Below, piece after piece: positions 27,182-37,164 of a stretch of 56,566 nucleotides of DNA. Position numbers and translations under genes: made by a program. The stretch is from assembly GCA_035279405.1 (NCBI GenBank), contig DATEHU010000022.1, positions 1 through 56,566 of the forward strand, in the 5' to 3' direction. The notes under the pieces are model-generated. The model saw nothing but the letters and a program-made list of their open reading frames with translations. It was not told the origin of the DNA and ran no database searches. The DNA is from Gammaproteobacteria bacterium (GTDB taxonomy: Bacteria > Pseudomonadota > Gammaproteobacteria > Natronospirales > REEB76). Position 1 is the stretch's first letter; each line of letters begins with the position of its first letter.

Positions 27182-30100
27182 ATGCTGCAGTTCCGTGGTG
27201 GCCCGGCGCTTTCCGAGTTCCGCCTCCAGAAACTGCTTGTCAACCTGCGCACGCATCTCCCGGCGCTGAACGCGCTCGCGGCGGAATTCCACTACTTTAT
27301 TGATGTCAGCCGTGCGCTCGAAGCCAAGGACGAGCGCACGCTGCGCGCGCTGCTGGCCGATGGATTGGCAATCGCGGCCGAGCTGCCACCGGGCTCGCCG
27401 CTGGTCTGCGTGCCGCGCTTCGGCACGGTCTCGCCCTGGTCCAGCAAGGCCACCGACATCGCGCACAACTGCGGACTCAACCACGTGCGGCGCATCGAGC
27501 GCGGCGTGGTGTTTTACCTTCAGCACTCCGGCAATGGCTTGCGACCTGCGGATATAGTGCAGGCGGCGCACTTGTTGCACGATCGCATGACGCAGACGCT
27601 GGTCATGCACCCGGACGAGGCTGAGGGATTGTTTCGTGCGGCGACACCCGCCGTGCTCAAGAACGTGGACATTCTGCGCGGCGGCCGCCAAGCCCTGGAA
27701 GAGGCAAATCGCGCGGCCGGCTTCGCGCTTTCGGACGATGAGCTTGATTATCTCGTCGAGAATTTCCGCAAGCTCAAGCGCAATCCCACGGATGCGGAGC
27801 TCATGATGTTCGCGCAGGTGAATTCCGAGCATTGCCGCCACAAAATTTTCCGCGGCGAGTGGATCATTGACGGCCAGGCCCAGCCGTACTCACTTTTCGA
27901 CCTGATCCGCGCCACGCACACGCACAATCCAGCAGGCGTGCTTTCCGCTTACCGCGACAATTCCGCGGTCATCGCCGGTGGCCCGGGCGGTCGTTGGTTC
28001 CCGCGTCCGGCGGACAAGGTGTACGCGCGCCATGTGGAGCCGGTGCACATCCTCATGAAAGTCGAGACCCACAATCACCCGACCGCGATCTCGCCGTTCC
28101 CGGGAGCGGCCACCGGCGCGGGCGGTGAAATCCGCGACGAGGGCGCCACTGGGCGTGGCGCCAAACCCAAGGCCGGGCTCACCGGTTTCTCGGTTTCCAA
28201 TTTGCACATTCACGGATACGCACAGCCGTGGGAAGAAGATCACGGCAAGCCGGCGCACATGGCATCGGCGCTCGACATCATGCTCGATGGACCGATCGGT
28301 GCGGCGTCGTTCAACAATGAATTCGGCCGGCCGGCGCTGCTCGGATATTTCCGCACCTACGAGCAGCAGGTTGCCGGGCAACTGCGCGGCTATCACAAAC
28401 CCATCATGATCGCAGGTGGCGTAGGCAACGTGCGTGCGATGCACGTGGACAAGGCCGAATTGCCGGCGGGCGCGAAAATCATCGTGCTCGGCGGGCCGGC
28501 CATGAAGATCGGCCTGGGCGGAGGCGCGGCCTCGAGTCTCGCCGGCGGCGCGGGTCTCGAGGAACTGGATTTCGCCTCGGTGCAGCGCGGCAATCCCGAA
28601 ATCCAGCGGCGCGCACAGGAAGTCATTGACGCCTGCTGGGCGCTCGGCGATGCCAATCCCCTGCTCTCCATCCACGACGTCGGTGCCGGCGGCCTGTCGA
28701 ATGCCGTGCCGGAAATCCTGGATGCCAGCTGCCGCGGCGGTGCCCTGGAATTGCGCCAGGTGCCGAACGACGATCCCGGCATGTCGCCCATGGAAATCTG
28801 GTGCAACGAAGCGCAGGAGCGTTACGTGCTGGCGGTTGCGCCGGAGCGGTTAGCGGAATTCGAGGCGCTGTGTGAGCGCGAACGCTGTCCGTTTGCGGTG
28901 ATTGGCGCAGCCACCGGCGATGGCCGCCTGCAGGTGACGGATGCGCATTTCCACAATCATCCGGTGGACATGCCCATGGAGTTATTGCTTGGCAAGCCTC
29001 CCAAGATGCAGCGCGACGTAACGCGCGTTGCTGCCGTCTCGGATTCATTCGACACATCGAATATTGATTTACACGAAGCCGCGTTGCGTGTGCTGCGCCT
29101 GCCGGCCGTAGCCGACAAGGGATTCCTCGTCACCATCGGCGACCGCAGTGTCGGCGGTCTGGTGTGCCGCGATCCGATGGTCGGTCCCTGGCAGGTGCCG
29201 GTGAGCGACGTGGCGGTGACCGCCGCAGGTTATGACGGCTATCGCGGCGAGGCCATGGCCATGGGCGAGCGCACGCCGGCGGCGGTGCTCAACGCACCCG
29301 CTTCGGGACGCATGGCGGTGACCGAAGCGCTCACCAACATCGCGGCTGCGGATGTCGGCGAACTACGGCGGGTGCGCCTGTCCGCGAACTGGATGGCCGC
29401 CTGCGGACAGCCGGGTGAGGACGCCGCGCTCTACGACACCGTCAAAGCGGTGAGCGAGCTGTGCGTCGCGCTAAATATCGCAATTCCGGTGGGCAAGGAT
29501 TCGCTGTCCATGCAAGTGCAATGGGAGCAGGGCGGCGAGCGCCGCAGAGTGATTTCGCCGGTGTCGCTCATCGTATCGGCGTTCGCACCGGCCAACGATG
29601 TGCGCCGCACGCTCACGCCGCAGCTGCTCCTGGATACCGGCGACACGCGCCTGTTGCTGGTGGATCTGCGCAGCGGCCGCTATCGTCTCGGCGGCTCCTG
29701 TCTGGCCCAGGTTTACGGGAAGACGGGCGGGGCGGTGCCTGACCTGGACAGCGTGAAAGTATTGCAGGGGTTCTTTGCCGCCATCCAGGAACTGAATACT
29801 GCCGGGCGGCTGTTGGCGTATCACGACCGCTCTGACGGCGGCCTGTTCGTGACGCTCTGCGAAATGGCGTTTGCGGCGCATTGCGGATTCGAGGTGGAAA
29901 TTCCCGCCGGCGACAACACCGCTTTGGAATTCATGTTTGCCGAAGAAGCCGGTGCGGTTGTGCAAGTGCGCGCGGAGGATGTTGTATTGGCGCAGCGCAC
30001 TCTGGCCGCGCAGGGCGTGGTCAACACTTTGGTGCTTGGCGCACCGCGATCCGACAACCACCTGCGGTTCAAGCGCGACGGTCAGGTACTGCTGGAAGGC

Positions 30101-31057
30101 GAACGCCAGGGTTTCCAGCGTGCCTGGAGTGAAACCAGTTTTCACATGCAGCAGTTGCGCGACAATCCGCAGGGCGCGCATCAGGAATTCGATGCCAAGC
30201 TCCACGATGATCCCGGACTGCATGCGCGCCTGGGTTTCGATGCGGACGAGGATGTGGCCGCGCCCTTTATCTCCAAGGGATTACGCCCGCGGGTCGCGGT
30301 GCTGCGCGAGCAGGGCGTCAACGGTCAGGCTGAAATGGCCGCGGCATTCGATCGCGCGGGATTTGCCGCGGTGGACGTGCACATGACCGACATCATTGCC
30401 GGGCGCGTGAGCCTCAGGGATTACAGTGGCATCGTCGCCTGCGGCGGCTTTTCCTACGGCGACGTGCTGGGCGCCGGTCAGGGCTGGGCCAAGACCATCC
30501 AGTTCAACCCGCGCGCACGCGCAGAGTTCGCGGAGTTTTTCGCCCGCAACGACAGCTTCGGTCTGGGCGTGTGCAACGGCTGCCAGATGATGGCCGCGCT
30601 CGGCGACCTGATTCCCGGCACCGCGGGCTGGCCGCGCTTCGTGCGCAACGCTTCGGAGCAATTCGAGGGACGCCTGAGCCTGGTGGAAATCCCGCCGTCT
30701 TTGTCGCTGTTCTTCAAGGGCATGGAGGGTTCCGTGCTGCCGATCGTGGTGGCCCACGGCGAAGGCCGCGCGCAGTTCAACCGGTCAGACGGGGCGCAGC
30801 AGTTGCTTGCCAGCGGCCGCGTGGCGCTGCGTTTCGTGGACAATCACGAGCGCGTCACGGAAAACTATCCGGCCAATCCCAACGGCTCGCCGCTCGGCAT
30901 CGCCGGCATCATCAACACCGACGGGCGTTTCACCCTGCTGATGCCGCATCCGGAACGCGTGGTGCGCAGCGTACAGCTGTCCTGGCATCCGCGTGAGTGG
31001 AACGAGCACTCACCTTGGCTGCGCATGTTCCGCAACGCACGCGCCTGGGTGGGCTAG
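27182..31057 (+). CDS. purL: Phosphoribosylformylglycinamidine synthase (large, single-chain type)
   Basis: 1291 residues, as for E. coli PurL. It converts FGAR to FGAM with glutamine and ATP in step four of purine synthesis. The N-terminal PurS-like part is followed by the FGAM synthetase core ([15 protein letters not shown] near 210, [22 protein letters not shown] near 290 split here into two parts in the enzyme, [22 protein letters not shown]). The C-terminal class I amidotransferase has Cys1131 in GVCNGCQMM and the His-Glu pair in [12 protein letters not shown] 27182 is the first codon of the conserved start ([14 protein letters not shown]). Confidence 0.97.
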   Translation: MLQFRGGPALSEFRLQKLLVNLRTHLPALNALAAEFHYFIDVSRALEAKDERTLRALLADGLAIAAELPPGSPLVCVPRFGTVSPWSSKATDIAHNCGLNHVRRIERGVVFYLQHSGNGLRPADIVQAAHLLHDRMTQTLVMHPDEAEGLFRAATPAVLKNVDILRGGRQALEEANRAAGFALSDDELDYLVENFRKLKRNPTDAELMMFAQVNSEHCRHKIFRGEWIIDGQAQPYSLFDLIRATHTHNPAGVLSAYRDNSAVIAGGPGGRWFPRPADKVYARHVEPVHILMKVETHNHPTAISPFPGAATGAGGEIRDEGATGRGAKPKAGLTGFSVSNLHIHGYAQPWEEDHGKPAHMASALDIMLDGPIGAASFNNEFGRPALLGYFRTYEQQVAGQLRGYHKPIMIAGGVGNVRAMHVDKAELPAGAKIIVLGGPAMKIGLGGGAASSLAGGAGLEELDFASVQRGNPEIQRRAQEVIDACWALGDANPLLSIHDVGAGGLSNAVPEILDASCRGGALELRQVPNDDPGMSPMEIWCNEAQERYVLAVAPERLAEFEALCERERCPFAVIGAATGDGRLQVTDAHFHNHPVDMPMELLLGKPPKMQRDVTRVAAVSDSFDTSNIDLHEAALRVLRLPAVADKGFLVTIGDRSVGGLVCRDPMVGPWQVPVSDVAVTAAGYDGYRGEAMAMGERTPAAVLNAPASGRMAVTEALTNIAAADVGELRRVRLSANWMAACGQPGEDAALYDTVKAVSELCVALNIAIPVGKDSLSMQVQWEQGGERRRVISPVSLIVSAFAPANDVRRTLTPQLLLDTGDTRLLLVDLRSGRYRLGGSCLAQVYGKTGGAVPDLDSVKVLQGFFAAIQELNTAGRLLAYHDRSDGGLFVTLCEMAFAAHCGFEVEIPAGDNTALEFMFAEEAGAVVQVRAEDVVLAQRTLAAQGVVNTLVLGAPRSDNHLRFKRDGQVLLEGERQGFQRAWSETSFHMQQLRDNPQGAHQEFDAKLHDDPGLHARLGFDADEDVAAPFISKGLRPRVAVLREQGVNGQAEMAAAFDRAGFAAVDVHMTDIIAGRVSLRDYSGIVACGGFSYGDVLGAGQGWAKTIQFNPRARAEFAEFFARNDSFGLGVCNGCQMMAALGDLIPGTAGWPRFVRNASEQFEGRLSLVEIPPSLSLFFKGMEGSVLPIVVAHGEGRAQFNRSDGAQQLLASGRVALRFVDNHERVTENYPANPNGSPLGIAGIINTDGRFTLLMPHPERVVRSVQLSWHPREWNEHSPWLRMFRNARAWVG

Positions 31058-31111
31058 ATCAGAAGAAGAATCGTGACCTGTTACCTATAAGGTGGGCGTG
31101 GGATCGCAACT

Positions 31112-31576
31112 ATGAAAAAAAAGCTTAACTTGTTGCTTTATGCCAGTCTTATTTTGTTGGCTACACGAATCTGCTTTGCAGACTCACTGATAAGCACTGA
31201 ACCCCAAACGCTCAGCTTTATTCTGAATAATCTTGTACCCGTAGGGACGTATGTAAACGATATGCCTTGGGGTGTAACAATTTATAAAGTTGGAGAGTCG
31301 GGCGACTGTTACGGTTTTAATACAGCTTGTCCTAAGGAATGGCTGTACATCGGCATATCAGAGATATTACTCGGTCCGCGTCAAAACTTGTATAAGCTCG
31401 CGGGGTCATACGGCTGGCAAGTAAAATCAGTTCATTACAGATCGGACATGGATAAACCGGATGGCTGCATTGATATAAAACTAGTGGAGAAGGATGCTGA
31501 TAGAAAATTCAAGAAATGGTCTTATTTGCCTAGAGAAATTTGTATCAACCTGTACCATGCAACCGTTCTACGTTGA
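31112..31576 (+). CDS. AT-rich predicted secreted protein, unknown function
   Basis: 154 residues with a clear signal peptide (MKKKLNLLLYASLILLATRI, cleavage after CFA). The mature part has four Cys (GDCYGF, TACPK, DGCID, REICI) that could pair in the periplasm, and many aromatic residues. No domain was recognised. Base composition is much more AT-rich than purL upstream, and codon choice (AAA, TTA, ATA) differs, which suggests recent acquisition. It forms the first part of a short island that also holds the HTH/nucleotidyltransferase pair. Confidence 0.65.
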   Translation: MKKKLNLLLYASLILLATRICFADSLISTEPQTLSFILNNLVPVGTYVNDMPWGVTIYKVGESGDCYGFNTACPKEWLYIGISEILLGPRQNLYKLAGSYGWQVKSVHYRSDMDKPDGCIDIKLVEKDADRKFKKWSYLPREICINLYHATVLR

Positions 31577-31628
31577 CAATAACTCAAGGAATAATAGTGG
31601 AGAGACTGAACGCCCCCTATCCGTTGGA

Positions 31629-31718
31629 TCACCATGAACCGCCGGCCGGGATGAACCCCTGCGAGAGCATGCGGAACTCATCCCGGATGCGCTGTTCGGG
31701 CCTCCGTTCCGGCCGGCT
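31629..31718 (-). pseudogene. 3' remnant homologous to the end of the M56-TonB gene (direct repeat copy 1)
   Basis: On the minus strand this reads SRPERRPEQRIRDEFRMLSQ then GFIPAGGSW and stop. The end of the M56 gene at 33041 reads SRPGRNHEQRIRDEFRMLSQ then GFIPAGGSF and stop. At DNA level 31646-31698 is identical to 33058-33110 over 53 bp, and similarity at protein level extends further at both sides. There is no start or upstream domain, so it is a gene-end fragment. It may be a recombination scar or an attachment-like repeat. Confidence 0.65.
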
Positions 31719-31820
31719 TCCAAGAGATAGGTCATTCCCCAAGACCGGGGGAGGGGTTGTCCCGATTCCACCTCCACCACCAATATCCCCATATAAAGCA
31801 AGGGGGTTACGGGTGTGAAA

Positions 31821-31836
31821 GTCCAATATGTTGGAC
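31821..31836. promoter_or_regulatory. Candidate operator palindrome upstream of the HTH gene
   Basis: GTCCAATATGTTGGAC has 6-bp perfect arms (GTCCAA/TTGGAC) around TATG and sits 52 bp before the HTH start in AT-rich DNA. Autoregulation by the HTH protein is common in such pairs. That this protein binds here is inference. Confidence 0.45.
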
Positions 31837-31887
31837 ATTACGATATGATTCGATTAGGCTTATATATCGGCTAGCGGGGGTACCGTC

Positions 31888-32214
31888 ATGGCAGTCCATT
31901 CCCAGAGCATGTTGATTCAGGGCCCCTCGATTCAAGAGGTGGGCAGGCTGGTCCGCGAGCGTCGTCAGGCGCTGGGTCTGCGGCAGGTTGATGTTGCTGA
32001 TCGCGCGGGACTGAGCCGTTCGAGGCTCCTGGATCTCGAGAACGACAAGCCGGTTGAGGGCTTGAGTTTTTACAACCTCAGTGCTCTGTTGGCGGTACTG
32101 GGTCTGCAGTTGGCAATCATGGCCCCGCACGATGCCTCTGAGGTGGCGGCGCACAATCGTAATGCTATCCGCGTGTCCGTGGGTATGAAGCTCAGCGTAC
32201 CCTCCATTGGGTAA
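31888..32214 (+). CDS. Xre-type HTH regulator, likely antitoxin
   Basis: 108 residues. A helix-turn-helix of the Xre/Cro type covers about residues 17-70: IQEVGRLVRERRQALGLRQV, DVADRAGLSRSRLLDLEN and LLAVLGLQLAIM. The C-terminal 30 residues are polar and could hold the partner. GGGGG lies about 8 bases before ATG 31888. It is 3 bp from the nucleotidyltransferase gene, the usual order of an HTH antitoxin in front of its toxin. It sits between the 53-bp direct repeats. Confidence 0.8.
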   Translation: MAVHSQSMLIQGPSIQEVGRLVRERRQALGLRQVDVADRAGLSRSRLLDLENDKPVEGLSFYNLSALLAVLGLQLAIMAPHDASEVAAHNRNAIRVSVGMKLSVPSIG

Positions 32215-32217
32215 CCG

Positions 32218-32973
32218 GTGAACGAACGGACTTCCTTGGGGCTTCCCGAGGTCGCGGACCTCCTCGACCAATCTCCCCGCACACGCAAAGCCATTTTGGT
32301 GGGTGGTCAAGCACTCAATGTGCTTGCAGTTCACTACGGCCTGGATGCGATCGCCACGGCGGTCAGCAACGATATCGACTTCTTCGGGAACGCGGCCCTG
32401 GCACGCGAAGCGGGCAAGGCCTGGGGTGGCCGTACCCGCAAAGCGGCTATGGACGATCACACGCCCAATTCCGCCTTGATACTGGTCAACATTCACGGGC
32501 AGACCCATCAGATAGATTTCATGTCGCAGATACTTGGCGTGCAAGCGAACGAGCTGGAACGCTGGGCCGCCACTGTAGAAGCGGCTGGAAAGAATTTCCT
32601 TGTCATGCATCCGCTGCATGTATTGCAGTCGCAGTTGGAAAACGTGTACGGAGTCCTGAATCGTCGTCGTATGGGTCCGCGAGCAGTCCGTCGTACCGGA
32701 CTCGCCATCAGAGTGGCCGAACGCAGCATACGGGAATACCTCGAGGGCGGTGACCTCCGCGCTGCATTGAAAGCCGCCGAACGTGTGGGCGAAATCGCTG
32801 CGACCAAGGCAGGATTGCACGCTTGGCATGCCGACAGACTGGATCTGTTGGCGGCCATACCGTCACACAGGAAATGGCCGGAGGAATTCCTGGAAAAACG
32901 CTTGCCGCAGATTCGAGATATGCTGTCAAAGCTGCGCGAAGATTACGCGCGCAGGCGGATACGCAAATCGTAG
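32218..32973 (+). CDS. Nucleotidyltransferase-fold protein, likely toxin of the HTH pair
   Basis: 251 residues from GTG 32218. VGGQALN near residue 22, SNDIDFFG near 50 (the DxD metal pair) and HQIDFM near 100 (third Asp) make a complete nucleotidyltransferase active-site set, as in AbiEii/MenT-like enzymes. Such toxins add nucleotides to tRNA or proteins and stop growth, and some guard against phage. The helical C-terminal half (VRRTGLAIRVAERSIREYL) is not recognised. Coupling with the HTH gene supports a toxin-antitoxin or phage-defence role, but the activity is inference. Confidence 0.7.
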   Translation: MNERTSLGLPEVADLLDQSPRTRKAILVGGQALNVLAVHYGLDAIATAVSNDIDFFGNAALAREAGKAWGGRTRKAAMDDHTPNSALILVNIHGQTHQIDFMSQILGVQANELERWAATVEAAGKNFLVMHPLHVLQSQLENVYGVLNRRRMGPRAVRRTGLAIRVAERSIREYLEGGDLRAALKAAERVGEIAATKAGLHAWHADRLDLLAAIPSHRKWPEEFLEKRLPQIRDMLSKLREDYARRRIRKS

Positions 32974-33040
32974 CAGACTAATTTCCGAAGCGGGCTGCGA
33001 CGACATTAGCCACTGTGGACTGACCCTGTTATCCCCCGGC

Positions 33041-34876
33041 TCAAAAAGAACCACCCGCCGGGATGAACCCCTGCGAGAGCATGCGGAACTCATCCCGGAT
33101 GCGCTGTTCGTGATTACGACCCGGGCGGCTGGCGGCAAAGAAACAACTGTCCTGCGGGCGGCAAAATGTGCCTTGCGCATTCTCCACAACCGCGAGTTTC
33201 ACCCGCTGGCTTTGTTCGCCCATAACCTCGGAGCCGCCATCCGGTACCCCGGGCGTGACATTCCGCAGGCTGATCCGGAATGAATGACAGACATGGCTGC
33301 CGGTCACCATTGAGCAGTTGCCGGCCGCTTTCGAGTCGGGATCCGCGCTGAATACAAATTCGAGATTGACCTGCGGCATGACGATTTTGCCGTTGATCCG
33401 CACCGGTTGGAATTGCCAGTTCTCGAGAGCCGCGCGCGCGGTGGAGGCCAGGATCGCCGGGCCGGAAATCATTTGCGTGCGGATATCGGCGACTTGGCCG
33501 CTGGCGCCGACACGGAACGAAACCTGTACCGTGCCGCCGAGACCGTCGCGCAGCGCTGCATACGGATACTCCGGTTGCGGCAGTGGATGTGGCGCCACTA
33601 CGGTAATGGCGGGAGCGGCCGGCACAGAAACCGCCGCAAGCTGCATTGGCAGCGCGGTGGCCAGCGGCGTGACCGATTGCGACGACAGCGCTATGGCTGA
33701 CGCAAAAGCAAATTGAACGCCTGACGCAGATGGTGCGATCCGTGTGGGGGGAAGTACCACGCGCAGTGCTGAATCCTTGAGAGCGACGACTTGCAGATTC
33801 CTGACGACAGGTACGGGTGCACCCGCAACCGCCATTGGACGAGCCACAGCGGATGTGTGCATGACAATGTGCTCGGCTGTGCGCTGCGGATGGACCAGTA
33901 ACGCGGTGGCTGACACTGCAGCGAGCAGCGCCAGCAGCGCCGTCCACACCGGCAGCCGACCGATAGGTTCGATGCGGTACGCGATCCGGTAGGCGCGATG
34001 CCACAGCGCACCGCCGCTCGCGGCCAGCGCGGCCGAAGCGTGCAGGCGGTGCTGCGCAAGTTCCGCCAGCGCTTTGATGTAGCTCAGGCGATCGCCGCAG
34101 GTCTGCATGACGGCGTCATCGCAGCAGAACTCACGCTCGTTGCGTGCGTCCCGGGAAATCCAGTGCACCACCGGATGATAGAACAGCAGGGCTTCCACCA
34201 TGATCTGCAGCAGATTGAAAAGATAATCGTGACGGCGGATGTGCGCGAGCTCATGCGCGAGAATCATTTCCGCCTGCCGCCAATCCAGCCCGATTACAGC
34301 GCTGGGTGGAATCAGGATCACCGGCTTGAGCCAGCCGATGACCAACGGCGCCTGAACGCGCGCGGAGGCGAGCAACTGAATTGCCCGCTGCATCCGCATT
34401 TTCTCCTGCAGTGCATTGAGTAACGCCTGCCAGGGGTGTGGCGCTGAAATCATCACGGGACGCAGCTTTGCCGCTTGCGTCCAGCCCCAGCACGCACGTG
34501 CGCCCATGCACGCTACGCCGGCAAGCCAAAACCAAACCACCCACGACAAATACGGGATTGCCTGTTGAACCGGCGGTACTGCCAGTCCTAAGGGCGCGCT
34601 GGCAGCAGACATCACGAGCACCTGGGTTGGCAGCGCCAGGCGGGCACCGGTGTTGTCCACATGCGAGCCGCCCAGCCACAAGAATGTGCACAGAGGCAAC
34701 AGCATCAGCACCAGCAGGGTTCCGAGCGCCAGCAGATAGCGCGTCTGCGGTGTCGCGTTACGCAGCGCGCACCGCACGCCCAGATACACCAACCCTACGA
34801 GTGCGCCCTGCCACAGAAAGTGGATCAGGCTCCAGGCAATATGCGCAAGCACCACGGATTCCGCCGGCGCGCCCAT
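33041..34876 (-). CDS. M56 (BlaR1-like) membrane metallopeptidase with TonB C-terminal domain
   Basis: 611 residues. Four N-terminal membrane segments surround the M56 domain, with HELAH of the zinc motif near residues 209-213 and EREFCCDDAVM downstream. A periplasmic TonB-like domain follows (HPLPQPEYPYAALRDGLGGT, VQVSFRVGASGQVADIR, ARAALENWQFQPVRINGK). The last 90 residues, with several Cys, form an extension ending in EQRIRDEFRMLSQGFIPAGG, and this end is duplicated at 31629. BlaR1-like proteins sense a signal and cleave a BlaI repressor; the BlaI-like gene is 2 bp upstream. The TonB domain replaces the penicillin sensor, so the signal is unlikely to be a beta-lactam. Confidence 0.85.
   Translation of the reverse strand: MGAPAESVVLAHIAWSLIHFLWQGALVGLVYLGVRCALRNATPQTRYLLALGTLLVLMLLPLCTFLWLGGSHVDNTGARLALPTQVLVMSAASAPLGLAVPPVQQAIPYLSWVVWFWLAGVACMGARACWGWTQAAKLRPVMISAPHPWQALLNALQEKMRMQRAIQLLASARVQAPLVIGWLKPVILIPPSAVIGLDWRQAEMILAHELAHIRRHDYLFNLLQIMVEALLFYHPVVHWISRDARNEREFCCDDAVMQTCGDRLSYIKALAELAQHRLHASAALAASGGALWHRAYRIAYRIEPIGRLPVWTALLALLAAVSATALLVHPQRTAEHIVMHTSAVARPMAVAGAPVPVVRNLQVVALKDSALRVVLPPTRIAPSASGVQFAFASAIALSSQSVTPLATALPMQLAAVSVPAAPAITVVAPHPLPQPEYPYAALRDGLGGTVQVSFRVGASGQVADIRTQMISGPAILASTARAALENWQFQPVRINGKIVMPQVNLEFVFSADPDSKAAGNCSMVTGSHVCHSFRISLRNVTPGVPDGGSEVMGEQSQRVKLAVVENAQGTFCRPQDSCFFAASRPGRNHEQRIRDEFRMLSQGFIPAGGSF
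33048..33110. repeat. Direct repeat copy 2 (M56 gene 3' end)
   Basis: 33058-33110 is identical over 53 bp to 31646-31698, in the same orientation, with weaker similarity to about 63 bp. It encodes the C-terminus of the M56-TonB protein on the minus strand. The two copies bracket the HTH/nucleotidyltransferase pair (1.36 kb between them). Confidence 0.85.
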
Positions 34877-34878
34877 GC

Positions 34879-35271
34879 TTATGCCTTCTCCAGTTCGTCA
34901 ATCAGTTCGCGGATGCGCGCCAGCTCCGCGGGGTTCGCGTGCCGACCCGAGCCCAGCGCCTGCACCACGAGATCTGCGACCGAGCCGCCGAAGGCACGCT
35001 GCGTGAGCTTGCTCAGCAGTTGCCGCTGGGTGTGCTCGCGGCTGGCGGTGGGTTGGTAAACATGCGCGCGCGCGGAGTCGTCGCGTTCCAGCAGACCCTT
35101 GGCGTGCATGATCTGCATGAGTTTGAGTACGGTGGTGTAGCCCACGCGGTTATGTTCCAGAATCCGGGCGTGCACATCGCCGACCGTACTCGGGCCGCGT
35201 TTCCAGAGCACATTGAGGATTTCAAGTTCGGCATCCGTGGGGTGATTGGGCCGGGCACGGCGCGGGGACAT
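34879..35271 (-). CDS. BlaI/MecI/CopY-type transcriptional repressor
   Basis: 130 residues. A winged helix (PTDAELEILNVLWKRGPSTV, DVHARILEHNRVGYTTVLK, LMQIMHAKGLLERD) is followed by the C-terminal dimerisation helix (RQLLSKLTQRAFGGSVADLV). This is the BlaI/MecI layout. It should repress its own operon with the M56 gene until cleaved. ATG 35271 has GGAGAGGAG 4-12 bases upstream; an earlier in-frame start is less suitable. Confidence 0.92.
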   Translation of the reverse strand: MSPRRARPNHPTDAELEILNVLWKRGPSTVGDVHARILEHNRVGYTTVLKLMQIMHAKGLLERDDSARAHVYQPTASREHTQRQLLSKLTQRAFGGSVADLVVQALGSGRHANPAELARIRELIDELEKA

Positions 35272-35409
35272 GAGCTTCTCCTCTCCGGAGTGTATGGCCA
35301 CGGGCGGTCGCGCCGTGGACTGAGTCCAAGTATAGCCCGGAATCCGATGCTTTTCGTAGTACTTGCCGGTTGATATCGCAGCCGGCCAAGATCGTGACGT
35401 TTGCGCGTA

Positions 35410-36696
35410 TCAGCGTGAGCGGCCGGTGTTGTGTCGCCGGGCGGAATGCTGACCGTGGCTGCGCGAGCCGGGTCGGCTGTGCCAGCCGGATTCATGGTTG
35501 CGTGCGGGCTGCGGACGGTGTTTGTGCTGTGCGGTGCGGTTGTCCGGTTCCGGCTTGGCGGTAGCCGGGTTCGGTTTGAAACCTTCGGCGGTGGCGCGCG
35601 GCAGTTCCTGCTTCAACAGGCGCTCGATGTCCTTGAGCAAGCCGCGTTCATCGGACGACACCAGCGAAATAGCCTCACCGGAATTGCCGGCGCGGGCGGT
35701 ACGGCCGATACGGTGCACGTAATCCTCGGGCACGTTCGGTAGCTCGTAGTTCACCACATGCGGTAACTGGTCAATGTCCAGACCGCGGGCGGCGATGTCG
35801 GTGGCTACCAGCGTGCGCACGCGTCCCTGTTTGAAATCCGCCAGCGCGCGAGTGCGCGCGGCTTGACTCTTGTTACCGTGGATGGCGACGGCCTCGATGC
35901 CGTCCTGCTGCAACTGTATGCACAGGCGGTTGGCGCCGTGTTTGGTGCGAGTGAATACCAGCACCTGCCGCCAGTTGCCGGAGCCGATCAGCCAGGAGAG
36001 CAACGCGCGCTTCGCGCCCTTGTCGCAGACATACACCCGTTGGGTGACGCGCTCGACGGTGCTGTTGCGCGGCGCCACATCAATAATCTCCGGGTTCTTG
36101 AGAAGTCCGGCGGCGAGTTTGCGGATGTCATCGGAAAAAGTGGCGGAGAACAGCAGGTTCTGGCGCTGCCTCGGCAAGAGCGCGAGGATGCGACGGATAT
36201 CGCGGATGAAGCCCATGTCCAGCATACGGTCGGCTTCGTCCAGCACCAGGATCTCCACGCACGAGAGGTCAATGGTTTTCTGTTGCGCGTGGTCCAGCAG
36301 CCGGCCGGGTGTGGCCACCACGATGTCGGCGCCGCGGCGCAGCTTTTCGATCTGCGGATTGATATTGACGCCGCCAAAAATGACCGCGGTGGTGAACGGC
36401 AGGTACTTGCCGTAAGTCTGCACGCTCTCGCCCACTTGGGCGGCGAGTTCGCGGGTGGGCGTGAGCACCAGCACGCGCGGCGTGCGGGAACGCTGCGGAT
36501 GTTTCTGGAGGTGCTGCAATAGCGGCAGGGTAAAACCGGCGGTTTTGCCAGTGCCGGTCTGGGCGGCGGCCTGAAGATCACGGCCCGCCAGCACCACGGG
36601 GATGGCGCGAGCCTGCACAGGCGTGGGTTCGGCGTAGCCCTGATCGCTCACGGCACGCAATAACTCGGCCGACAGGCCGAGGGAAGAAAATGACAT
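35410..36696 (-). CDS. rhlE: DEAD-box ATP-dependent RNA helicase, RhlE type
   Basis: 428 residues. [20 protein letters not shown] with [10 protein letters not shown] (Q motif), [10 protein letters not shown] (Walker A), [44 protein letters not shown] and HRIGRTAR are all in order. The basic, low-complexity C-terminal tail ([16 protein letters not shown]) is typical of RhlE and helps RNA binding. It unwinds RNA duplexes in ribosome assembly and decay. ATG 36696 has AGGAG 6 bases upstream, so 13 codons of the longer frame are dropped. Confidence 0.93.
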   Translation of the reverse strand: MSFSSLGLSAELLRAVSDQGYAEPTPVQARAIPVVLAGRDLQAAAQTGTGKTAGFTLPLLQHLQKHPQRSRTPRVLVLTPTRELAAQVGESVQTYGKYLPFTTAVIFGGVNINPQIEKLRRGADIVVATPGRLLDHAQQKTIDLSCVEILVLDEADRMLDMGFIRDIRRILALLPRQRQNLLFSATFSDDIRKLAAGLLKNPEIIDVAPRNSTVERVTQRVYVCDKGAKRALLSWLIGSGNWRQVLVFTRTKHGANRLCIQLQQDGIEAVAIHGNKSQAARTRALADFKQGRVRTLVATDIAARGLDIDQLPHVVNYELPNVPEDYVHRIGRTARAGNSGEAISLVSSDERGLLKDIERLLKQELPRATAEGFKPNPATAKPEPDNRTAQHKHRPQPARNHESGWHSRPGSRSHGQHSARRHNTGRSR

Positions 36697-36922
36697 AGAT
36701 ACTCCTGGAGCCGCCTGCTGGCGCATAAGCGCCATGCCGGTCCAGGCAGTGAATTGTTTTAAGGGGATCGGGGAATACGCTGTAAAGGTAGGCCGCGATG
36801 GGCTTGCGGGACAGCAGACCGGAGCGCGTCACCTCAAACTCGGGGCGCATTGTACAGGAGCCGCGGCGATTTACCTAAGAGCGTCTAACAAAATGTGCGA
36901 TGGTTATCACCCGGCACAGTTT

Positions 36923-37058
36923 AAATCCCCCCGCTTTCGAACTTCGCAATCCTGCTTTGTCCGAAAGTCCAGGGCCGCCGTCCGTGGCGGCCCGCTCGGA
37001 GCTTCGCTCCTCGCCCCCTTTGCAAAGGGGGGAGCGCGCTTTGCGCGCGGGGGGATTT
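36923..37058. repeat. AAATCCCCCC/GGGGGGATTT-bounded repeat element
   Basis: The 468-bp gap between rhlE and the DoxX gene has no credible gene. It holds this 136-bp element with exact 10-bp inverted ends, GGCCGCCGTCCGTGGCGGCC and CCCCCTTTGCAAAGGGGG hairpins, and GCGCGC around TTTG. Outside it, TAACAAAATG (36888) and CATTTTGTTA (37071) extend the inverted ends further. A GTCATGCCGGC segment with some likeness to the repeat before purL follows at about 37119. Confidence 0.75.
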
Positions 37059-37164
37059 GTCACGAATGGCCATTTTGTTAAGTGTTCCAAGGAAGCGCTA
37101 CTGATTTATTCCGTTTTCGTCATGCCGGCAGATCCCGGCTTTCGTTGGGAGGCATCCGGTGAGT

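Noticed and set aside
36734-37081. 115-codon plus-strand frame between rhlE and the DoxX gene
   Set aside because: It reads through the AAATCCCCCC repeat and shows no domain.
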